Assembly: GCA_017165825.1 (NCBI GenBank)
Contig: CM029377.1
Location: forward strand, 23,678,386 to 23,742,385
Length of the DNA stretch: 64,000 nt
DNA from: Hepsetus odoe
Lineage: Eukaryota > Chordata > Actinopteri > Characiformes > Hepsetidae
Direction of reading: 5' to 3'
Numbering within the stretch: the stretch's first letter is position 1; every line of letters begins with the position of its first letter. The notes below the pieces were generated by a model. It worked only from the letters and a program-made list of their open reading frames with translations, ran no database searches and was not told where the DNA came from. The position numbers and the translations under genes are program-made. Of this stretch, positions 54,634 to 64,000 are shown one piece after another.

Positions 54634-54934
54634 ATTTGTCTGATTTCCAGTCTAATTTCCAGAGCCCAGTATTTATAATCATCTTAATACCGAATACCGG
54701 ATCAGTACCATGCCCTTTGACCATGAACCAATTTCTATTGATTTGTAATGATCATTATTTTGTATTAAAATTATGCAGAAAAATCAATTAATATATATTT
54801 GACTAATTAGAGAGTTTTGAAGTTTCCTTTGTTACCTAAAAACCTTGCACTGTACTGATTATTCTTACTCTCTTTGCATCTGAAGGAAGAGTTTGAAAAT
54901 CTCATTTACAAGTGGAAAACTAGGGAGTAGGCCT

Positions 54935-55122
54935 AAGTGGGAGTAGGGAGTAGGCCTCATGATCGGAAGGTCGTGGGTTCGAGTCCCAGACCAGTAGGTT
55001 ATCCAGAGGCTCCTTTGATCAAGGTACTGTCCCCGTCACTGCTCCCCGGGCGCTGGATATGGCTGCACACGGCTCCAGCTGGTGTTTGTTCACTAATAGT
55101 GTGTTTGGACGGGTTAAATGAT
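54935..55122 (+). mobile_element. SINE family B copy
   Basis: GGTCGTGGGTTCGAGTCCC B-box region, GACCAGTAGGTTATCCAGAG and CACTGCTCCCCGGGCGCTGG. Confidence 0.8.
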
Positions 55123-57740
55123 ATTTAACGTTTCTGCAAATCTGTTCCTGAAGCTTTTCTAAACCTGCCAAAAAGGTGTCCACATTTATTCGTTTCCACT
55201 AAAAGATTTGGGTGACTAGTGTTAGCAGCATTAGCATGCGGCTCTTAACCATGGAGGCCAAATGTAGAAATTACACACGTTTTAGCTGATCAGGAAACCT
55301 GGGCTCAGCGAGAAAATGGTGTCAAATTTTGAACCATCTGCAGTTTATTGCGCAATGCAGTAGGGGCATAGTGCTGTATTCCGTGTTCCTTCACGAACCC
55401 TAGCACTAGCAGAAATTAGCAGATTTGACTGGATGGAGTCTTTAAATGGTTAAAAAAATCCGCCGCCTCCCGTAATTGTAGCTGATGGTGTTGGAACAAG
55501 ATCATACATGTGGCTTCGATCCCTGAGCTGCTCTCGCATCTGAGCTGCGGTTTATGTGCCTGCACATGTGATTTAATCAGGTGTTTTAGTAGGATTAATA
55601 TGGTTCAGAAGTTTAGTTAATGTGTCTGTTTTATTATGAAAAACGTCAAGACATTTCTGTCAGGTTGTAATTTTGGATGAAACACACCCAAACTGATTGT
55701 ATCTTAAGACATCGAGAAAGGAAAGTGCAAAGCATGCAGTTGCTTTACACTGTTTAATTCCCACCACTTCTCCTGCCTCACTGACTCACTGTGCGTTCTC
55801 GGCACAGGCAGCTGGGCGACTCTTCCTGAACGAAAGCTTGAGGGTTTAACTTTATCTCCCACCTGCGGCCGGTGCTCCAACTCAAACGGCGCTCCTGTCT
55901 TCTTTTTCAAGCTGGAATCTTTAATCGGGCACTTATGTTTGCTTGTTCCTTTGAGTATTCGCACACGCCTCCAGTTTGGGTTTGCACCTTTGCATGTTTA
56001 AATAAACACTGGGGATTTTGTTGAAGTTTCTTCTGTAAAAACATCCTTTTCCTCTTTTTTAATGGCCTTAAAGACAAAGCTGCCCTGGAGCAGCTGAACA
56101 TTATTTTTCATCACTGATGTCGCTGCATTTCATGGAAAAAACGATTTATGTTTGAGATGTTCTACAATAAAAAGATGTCTTCCGTTTGCTATCACTGTTT
56201 GAGCTTTGCTGGTTTTTCCTGGTTGAACTGATTTACTCTCTTTTTCTTTCTCTCTCCCCTTTCTCTCTGTCTTTTTTTTCTGTCTGTCTCTGTCTCTTGC
56301 TTTCTATCTCTCCTTTCTGTCTCTGTCTTTCTTTTTCTCTATCTCTCCCCTTTCTCTGTGTGTGTCTTTTTCTGTCTGTCTCCCTCGCTTTCTCTCTCTC
56401 TTCTTTCTCTTTTTTGTCTGTCTCTCTGTCTGTCTCTTGCTCTCTCTCTCTCTCCATGTCATCTCACTCAGCCCTTCCTTACCCCTTACTTTACTGAGAA
56501 GATACACAGATGTACGTTGCAGCACAGAGAGAGAGAGAGAGAGCGAGAGGGAAAGAGAGCAAGAGAGAGGGTGAGTAGGGTGAAAAAGGGGGATGGATGA
56601 ATAAAAAGGTAAATACAGAATCAGAGTCTGTGGGGATTAGAGAAGGTCAAACACTGCAGATTCACTTTGGGAAAAGCACAAAAAAGAAGGATGTGAGAAA
56701 TAACCATCTGTTTAGTGGAGCCCTGAGTGTAAAAATAGATATTTTTTGGGAAAAGGTCACGCTTGCAGAACTAATGAACAACAACTGGGCTTTTTCTGTC
56801 TGCATGAATAACCGATAGCTTACTTTTAAAGGGCCCTTGTGAAGAACAAGTTCACATTTTCACTGGAATAAAAGAGACTGAAAGTGGTGTATAAACACAC
56901 TGAACACTCATACAGTCCACAAACAGTGAAACTAAACAACAGAAGCAGCTTCTTTTGATGTTTGTGATGTCACAGCGACAACACGTTTACATAAATTCGG
57001 CTCATTAGACCTTCAGCCAATTAGCCCTGCTCATTCTCCCTGATGTCCCTGATGAGGACTGCCTTTTGAAAAGGGACAAAGCAGTGCAGTCAATCAGAAC
57101 AGAGCTCATTTACATAAATCACTATTAAAGGTATAGTAACAAAAATTGCCTATTAGGTTCTGACTAAGAGAGGCTGAAAAATGATTACTTAGGTTTTTTA
57201 AACAATTTGTTTTTTTAAACATTTAAACAATTTGTTACTTTCTAAAGATTTAAACATGTTAAGGTAAATGGTAGATTAAAATATACTTATGTTTATATCG
57301 TAACACTTTATATTTCACTTGTTTTAGTAGCTTTTAGTAGCAAATAACCAGAATGGCACATTCTGCTTCACTGTATGAATGTGTAAACTTACTTTCACTT
57401 TGGAGGGAAGGTTTATGTGCTGATTCTTGATGTTTGGTTTCTGAGCAGATAAGCAGAACTTGTTCAGAATGTCAGAATGGTGTGGACCCATCAGTTGCCC
57501 TTAGTGTGGACTGTTGTCTTTTTCCTCTCTTGGCATTTGCTGAAGGTAGATTGTGTGGATTGAGGGATTTCTTTGATGTCAGGTTCCAATTTCAATCCAC
57601 GTTCCCTCCTAAAATGAGCTGCTCAGTAAGAGATTGGACAGGATGATGTGTCCTTTAGTCCTTTACACAGCTTTAACATGGTGTTTCTATAAAGCTCTCT
57701 CTCCTCTCTCTCTCCTCTCTCTCTCACTCTCTCTCGCTCA

Positions 57741-57790
<50 letters not shown>

Positions 57791-57914
57791 TATAAGTGTT
57801 TGCCACAAAAATAGATTGAAAATACATTGAATATTGAATCGCTAACACTGAAGTCACAGTGTTTAGTAAAAACAGGCAGTAATGAAGTTTGCATTATTAG
57901 TGCACTGTTACTCT
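55123..57914. other. No gene recognised
   Basis: Non-coding DNA 3' of the receptor gene, with a long CT-rich stretch (56233-56460) and (CT)n at 57695-57788. Open frames in the CT-rich region are low-complexity and not genes. Confidence 0.6.
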
Positions 57915-58215
57915 CACTTGCTCATTTTCACAGCCGCTTGTCGTGCTTAGAAACGATGCTGGAGTCTATCCTAGCTCTCACTGGACGAAAGGCAGGAAAA
58001 CATCCAGCATCCAACATCAAAACAGCCACTCAAAACATGGGGGACAGCTTAGCATCTCCAGTCCACCTGTCCTGCATGTCTTTGGACTGTGGAGGAAACC
58101 AGAGCTCCTGGAGAAAACACACAGAGACATGAGGACACGACCACTCCACACAGAACAAACACGAACTGTCCTGCCTGGGAATGGATCCCAGGACCTCCTC
58201 ATTGTGAGGTGGCGG
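57915..58215 (+). repeat. Dispersed repeat related to 22080-22340
   Basis: Shared blocks: CACTTGCTCATTTTCACAG.CGCTTGTC start, GACAGCTTAGCATCTCCAG and GGAGGAAACCAGAGCTCCTG. It ends with a tRNA-like minus-strand GGTCCTGGGATCCATTCCC. Confidence 0.72.
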
Positions 58216-58287
58216 CACTACACACAGCACAGAAATCCATTTAATCTTTTACAGTGTCTCAGAAGGTGAGAGGGTTTTAGAATTGGA

Positions 58288-58418
58288 AATGAAAGTGACT
58301 ATTTATCGTGAAACTAAATTAAATGTAACCTCTCCCATAGTGGAGCAAGGAGCAGCCATATGGAACACCCAGGGAGCAGTAATGGGGACAGTACCTTGCT
58401 CAAGGATACCACAGGGCA
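58288..58418 (-). mobile_element. SINE family B fragment
   Basis: The minus strand contains TATCCTTGAGCAAGGTACTG and TCACTTTCATTTCC at its end. Confidence 0.7.
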
Positions 58419-58917
58419 CTCTTTTTTTTGATGAGTTTTACTGGCTTTGGGTTTGATGTGTAATAAATATGCTTTTCTTTCTTTTTTTCTGTGTTCTATT
58501 GGTGCCCTAAAAACAAAGGAAAGATAAATAATGAAATTCAAGTCAGAGGGACACTTCTTGATCATCAGACAGAGAGCTTCACCTCTGGCTGAAGCTGCTC
58601 GTGTTGGTCCTCATCACAGCAGATCAGTGCAGATGGTCTGGAAATGGAAAACAGGGTTATGACTCTGCTCTTTGGCCTGAAACACGGAGGCCGTAATCAA
58701 GGCTTCTGCTGAGCCAGAACCAGTCCTGCATCAGATCAAACCGCAGCCCTAACAACCTCCAGAAATAACTCCTCCATGAGTTCCAAACCTGAGTGAGCAG
58801 CTGTAATACATCTTAAATGATACTAGATTTATATTTTATATTATTCACATTCACACTCCTCAGATCTGTAATAATTTCTGATACTTAGAATGCGATATAT
58901 CTTTTTCCTCATATATC

Positions 58918-59316
58918 TGGGCCCCAATATCAGGTCATAGGTTTGGGTCCTGAACCAATAGGTTGCCCTGAGCCTTGGGCAAGGTACTGTGCCCATCACT
59001 GCTTCCTGGGCACTGGATATGGCTGCCCACTGCTGTGTGTGGGTTACATTCACATTTACGGCATTTAGCAAATGATCTTATCCAGCATCTTCCATTTCCT
59101 GATTACAGGGACAGTCCCTTTGGAGCAACTCAGGGTTGAGGGTTTTGCTCAGAAACCCAATGCTGGTGGTGCTGCAGGTGCGATGCAAACCTTTAAACCT
59201 CTTGGTCCATAGGCAAGTATCCTACCACTGGACCACCAGCAACCCTGCAAATGCATTAGGTTGTGGTTCACTTAGTGCTGTGCGTTCCGATGACAGTCAC
59301 TTCCTCTTCCACTTTG
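58918..59316 (+). mobile_element. SINE family B copy split by a family C SINE
   Basis: The B element runs from CAGGTCATAGGTTTGGGTCC to GTGTGTGGGTTA (59046), is interrupted by a minus-strand C element at 59047-59246, and resumes TGCAAATGCATTAGGTTGTG to CTTCCACTTT. Confidence 0.75.
59047..59246 (-). mobile_element. SINE family C copy nested in family B
   Basis: The minus-strand head is TGGTGGTCCAGTGGTAGGAT and the far end contains ACGGCATTTAGCAAATGATC on the plus strand. Confidence 0.8.
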
Positions 59317-59432
59317 CTGTTGCAAACAGAGAAGCGTTTCACTATGACAAGCAGTCACTTTCAATTTCACTTCTGGCTCAGTGACAGTAAATAGTATACA
59401 GTGTATACAGTTTTTATGAAATGTATAGTGTG

Positions 59433-59436
<4 letters not shown>

Positions 59437-59482
<46 letters not shown>

Positions 59483-59881
59483 TCCAAATTTATGACTTCA
59501 GGGCAGATCTCTCTTTATCAACAACAGTAAACAGACTGCTTTTATTAGCCAGTCTCACTTAAACACAGTCTGGAGTGAAATACTGCTTCTAACTTCAGCT
59601 AAAACACACACACCCACACATATATACACACGCACACACACACACGCACGCACACACACACACACAACTGAGTATAGGGGTTGATGATGAATACTCCTTA
59701 TCTTCAGCAATGGAAACAAGAGTGTGAGTGTGTGTGTGGGTGTGTGTGTGGGTGTGTGTGTGAGTGTGTGAGTGTGTGTGTGCTGTAATTATTCAGATCA
59801 ATATGTTGACCATTGTCATGCTCTCACATTTAGTGATCTCTTCATCCGCTTCCTGATTTTGCTGACAGTACTATTTGCATT

Positions 59882-59939
<58 letters not shown>

Positions 59940-60349
59940 CAGGCACGCCGGGAATCGCACACTCATTGCAGCGATAATGCTCCAGTGAAGTGGAGTTTTT
60001 TTTCAAGCACTTTTCAGTTTAAATTGCTTTTCAAAAACGACCCTTTCAGGAACGTCAAGAGAAGCTTGACTTCACCAGGCAGAGAGGAGGTGTGATATTT
60101 TCTTATCCTCTCTCTCTTTCCCCATTCGGTTTCTCTCACTTCTCTCTCTCTCTCTCTCTTACACTGTCTTTCTCAATATCCCATTGTCTCATTCACTCTC
60201 TCTACCTCTCTTTGTCTGTCTCTGTATCTCTCTTTCTTTCCCTCTTGTCCTGTTTTGCTCCCTCTCTCTCACACTCACCATATCACTGTCCAGCCTATCA
60301 TCCATTACTCATTTAAACATACTCTCTCAGATGCATGTGCATATGTGTG

Positions 60350-60398
<49 letters not shown>

Positions 60399-61018
60399 CT
60401 AACACACTGTCTCTGTTTAAACACACACACACACACCCTTCCTTTTCTAGTATACACATGAAGCTTCATTGATCCTGCCCTCATCCCTCCATTACTCTTA
60501 AATCCATCTCGCAGCTCTGAGCACTGATACTTACCATTAATGCATCCACAAATCAAACCACTGACCCCTCCGTCCATTATTTATAGATTATAGAACATTG
60601 AACTCTGCTGATGACCATGACTTTCCCTCCAAAGTGCACAATTTTTGGGAGGGGGACTGAAGGAAAGGTCTTCATTGCTTTGCTGGTTGAACTGAGAAGA
60701 AAATGTATTATTTTTGTTCTCATTTCCTGCAGTCTGTTCGTGTAGATGGACTTCCTTTGACATTTTATGGATTTGTTTCTATAAAATATTTTAAGGTGCA
60801 TGCGTCCCATCAGAGTGTTACATACAGCAGTGAGCATACGGTCCTAAACCACCCCTCTTTTTTATCTTTCACTAGGGAATCACTTTTATGGTGCAAAAAT
60901 ACTATTTAATGTCTGTTAAAATGTAGAATCCTTGGTATGTTGAGTTGACTCAATGAACAGGAGCAAAAGTTTTAGTTCTCCAGGCTGCAAAGCAAAGTTT
61001 TTATTTATAGTAAAAACA

Positions 61019-61070
<52 letters not shown>
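59437..61070. repeat. Cluster of CA/GT microsatellites
   Basis: CA runs at 59437-59480, 59888-59937 and 61021-61070, a GT run at 60353-60396 and CT-rich sequence at 60110-60280. No gene recognised between them. Confidence 0.9.
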
Positions 61071-61074
<4 letters not shown>

Positions 61075-61179
61075 CCACAGAATGCCACCCCTCTTGCAAA
61101 TCTTGTTAGTAATTTTCATTAGCCTGTCCATAGGTCTCACTCTCGTTAGAATCTGTTTTCCTGCTCAGCTTGACATGAT

Positions 61180-61311
61180 GTGAAAGTGAAGTGAAAGTGA
61201 CTATTTGCCATCGTGGAAAAACAGCTCACAGTGAAACTGATGGGAATGCATTTTCTGTATTTATCCCATACACTCAACCGCATCCAGCACCTTGGGAGCA
61301 GCAGTGGGGAC
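61180..61311 (-). mobile_element. SINE family B fragment
   Basis: The plus strand starts with AAGTGAAGTGAAAGTGACTA, the reverse of the family tail, and runs to GGGAGCAGCAGTGGGGACA. Confidence 0.68.
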
Positions 61312-61366
61312 ATTCAATTTTCATTGAAAAACCTTTATAGAAGAAACAGAAGTTGCCATCATTCTT

Positions 61367-61368
<2 letters not shown>

Positions 61369-61423
<55 letters not shown>

Positions 61424-61424
61424 G
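61369..61424 (+). repeat. (CTAT)n microsatellite
   Basis: About 14 units of CTAT. Confidence 0.95.
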
Positions 61425-61429
61425 TATTA

Positions 61430-63871
61430 CATGGTCACAGGAGGTCACATTGTGTTTTAAAATGAAATGTTTTTTTACAGTATCCGGGTATACTAGTGTT
61501 GTGCTTTTCACAAACCCCCTCATTTACCATCCTCAGCTTCATTCTGCTGGAATATTTGTGTCCTTGAAGCATCCATCACACTCCTCTCACAATCTCATTT
61601 GGCAGCTTGGAGGAAGCAGCCAGTTCAGCCTTAGACTGTTTGCTTTGCCTGGTGCTGCTTCATTGGGCTTCATTTGCCTGAATTAACAGCCAGCCAGCTC
61701 ACAGCCTGTTGTTCTCTCATGATTGATTCTATCAGAGAGAGAGAGAGAATGAGAGAGAGAGAATGTGTAACTAAAAATAACACAATAATTAAAACAAATG
61801 CAATTTTAGATTAATACAGTCCAGATGGAGAGCAGCAGCATTATCCACTATGCTACACAATCTGTATCAATATGGACTGCATGCTTTGCCATTTTTCTGT
61901 AGCTTTCCTTACCATTCAAACCCCTTTGCCTTGAAAATGCCCAAAAACAAAAGCAGCCCCAGCCATGCACACACTCACTCCAGTAGCTGGTGTGGCTTTT
62001 CCAGATATCTCTCATTTAAACATTGTCTTAAGGTCGCATGTCCCTCAAGGCTGGTGCTCTGTGCACTCATCTGATCACTCCCAGTGCTATTAAGGATTAA
62101 AAACCAACTGCAGTGCACAGCAGAGATGCTACGCTAACCCCTCGTGTTAATCAAACACACCCAGCCAGAGGGGGAGGAAGTGAGGCCTCATTTCTCATTT
62201 GATTAAACTCTTTTCTGAAGCGAACAGAACAAATCTGGAGCCTCTTTTGATCAAGTTATTTTAGTGTTGCTGACTTAGCAGAACACCAGACCTTTGTGAC
62301 TTCTCTCATTTCGTTACATGGTGTAAAACAGAGGGCAGCCTCTGCTCCATGTTTGCTTATTTACTTCATTTTTCTCCTGCTTACAATCATTACCCAGGGC
62401 TGTTTTCACTTCCTAGCATTGTGTCTTCTCATAGCTAACTTTACTGCTTAATTAATTGTTGCAGAATTTACAAATAAAGACTTTATGGATTAGAAGCTAT
62501 TTAGCAAAATGTCTTCACGAAGCAGCGCCTTGCTGAAGTTAGCCAAGGCCGAGGGCTCTGTGAAGACAGCCTGGTCAATGGGTCACTGACCACATCAATC
62601 ACACGCCACTGATTGATTTAATTAGGCAACACCAGCTATACTGTGAAAGCAGTCAATGAGTGTTATGAAGCCTGGCAGAAGCTGGAGGACTGGACTGTCT
62701 TGTGCTCAGGACTCGGCACTGACACAACTCATTTAAGTTCCTTTAGAGATCTCAGTGAAGAAGTGATCCACAAGTGATTCACCAAACAGAGTGGAGGGTT
62801 TATTTAGGGTCTGACTAAAGCATGATTGTTGTCAGCTGGTTCAACATAACTTTCACAGCCAGACAATCAGATCGATGGAGTATCTTAGCTCTTGAATTCT
62901 TGTAGGAGACATAAATTTGGTGTCTGGAAGTCAGCTGAGAAAAACTCATCAGATGAATTTGTTTTTCAAATGTTTTTCATCAGATGTATTGTAGATTCCT
63001 CTTGACACAACTGGGATTTTTCTACTTTTTTGTAATACTGGGCAGGAAATTCTTTTTTGTGGGACATTATTAAAATATTGGATGATTTTCCTGTATTTTT
63101 TGGGCTGTTGCCCAGAAGATTTGGATTTTTTCATCATAAATAGAATTTGGACAGCTTTTGCACTCCTATGAAAAAGTGGACTCCACAATTTGGTTTCTTG
63201 AGCACTGATGGAAAAAAGTGAACTACTTTTGCTATTTGTGTGTATATCTGTAGATATAGCAACTGTGATATTAGGAGGGATGTTCAACAGCTTATGTGGG
63301 ATCACTTTTTAAATGCATATTATAGTCAATATTATATTATTTTAATATTACTTTGACCAGGAAATAGACACAAAAACAACAGCATTCAGCAAAACACCAG
63401 ACCTGAATGTAGAAGTAAATCCACTGTGATGATGTGAATTCATGTGATCTGCTTGTCAGCCAGCATTGCCAACACAGTCCTGATGCTGATGTCTCTCTGC
63501 AAGCAAAACCCATAAATAAGCTCATTCTGTCCATCCTAGACCTTTCAGATGACACAATCCAAACTGCTGCCACTGCAACTGCTGCAGTGCTTCATGTGGT
63601 AAAACCACTAAATTTATCCTGGCATGTTTGCCTCAGTGTTTATAGCATCACTTTCAGCAAATCAGAAGCATTCAAAAGACAAGAAAATATAAAAAAGAAT
63701 AAATATAAATATAAAATACAAACTTGATCTGATTCATAGTGTTCATAATCAAATGTTTCAATAAATAAATAAATAAATAAAATAAATATGAAATAAAGAA
63801 AAATAGAATATAGCAAATAGTTCCAAAGTTTCACTTTTGTTTCTCATTTGCACTTGTTTTAGTAGGGCAAC
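61430..63871. other. No gene recognised
   Basis: Non-coding by inspection of all frames. A short GA run occurs at 61735-61765 and an (AAAT)n run at 63763-63790. Confidence 0.55.
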
Positions 63872-64000
63872 CTGGGGTTGCAGTGGTCTAGTGTTTAGGG
63901 ACTAAGCCTCATGATCTGAAGATCGCGGGTTTGAATCCCAGACCAGCAGGTTGCCCTGAGGTTCCCTTGAGCATGGTATTGTCCCTGTCACTGCTCCCTG
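63872..64000 (+). mobile_element. SINE family B copy (runs off the window end)
   Basis: TTGCAGTGGTCTAGTGTTTA head, GATCGCGGGTTTGAATCCC B-box region and GCAGGTTGCCCTGAGG, cut at the window edge. Confidence 0.82.

Noticed and set aside
55704..56101. Possible downstream gene on the minus strand
   Set aside because: Two overlapping short frames show no domain, no splice context and no conserved motif.
56186..56600. Long Ser/Leu- or Arg/Glu-rich frames
   Set aside because: They are translations of CT-rich simple sequence, as are those at 43496-44040 and 60092-60316.
62500..63800. Possible exons near the right end
   Set aside because: Open stretches are short, AT-rich and without recognisable protein similarity or paired splice sites.

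Overview
The window is vertebrate nuclear DNA, almost certainly from a ray-finned (teleost) fish. It has very many CA/GT, GA/CT and TA microsatellites, several tRNA-headed SINE families, RTE-like and other fish-type LINE fragments, a sushi/Tf1-like chromodomain Ty3/gypsy element, and one conventional intron-containing host gene. There are no bacterial or phage features. Placement within teleosts is not possible from the sequence alone.

Layout. 1-6.1 kb is a nest of repeats: a decayed LTR element carrying an IQ-motif/coiled-coil gene (copy 1) lies between two arms of a long inverted repeat and next to an RTE-like LINE that one arm interrupts. 6.3-8.1 kb is a broken AIG1/GIMAP-like GTPase gene split by a SINE. 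8-15 kb is mostly gene-free, with SINEs and microsatellites. 15,383-18,910 is a second, better preserved copy of the IQ-carrying LTR element: it has a 5-bp target duplication (GCTAG), a polypurine tract, an LTR with TATA and poly(A) signals, and an almost continuous reading frame of about 2.8 kb. 19-35 kb contains SINEs, an apparent LINE/SINE chimera, LINE remnants, a 370-bp local duplication and microsatellites. 35,888-40,753 is a complete Ty3/gypsy element on the minus strand with an open gag-pol frame. 44,019 to about 54,222 is the host gene: a neuronal nicotinic acetylcholine receptor beta-type subunit in six coding exons, possibly seven, with LINE fragments, SINEs and a solo LTR in its introns. 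55-64 kb shows no gene.

How the parts relate. The receptor gene is the only cellular gene that looks intact. Its product would be a non-alpha subunit of a pentameric acetylcholine-gated cation channel. The remainder is mobile DNA. The most unusual item is the LTR family with an intronless IQ/coiled-coil (ASPM-like in pattern) gene where gag-pol should be. Two copies are present, and a solo LTR in the receptor gene has a related LTR sequence. This looks like a non-autonomous LTR retroelement that captured a host mRNA. The solo LTR, one of the dispersed SINE families and one unique site carry matches to the CTCF consensus. All readings were made by eye, so boundaries of repeats are accurate to a few bases where target duplications are given and to tens of bases elsewhere.
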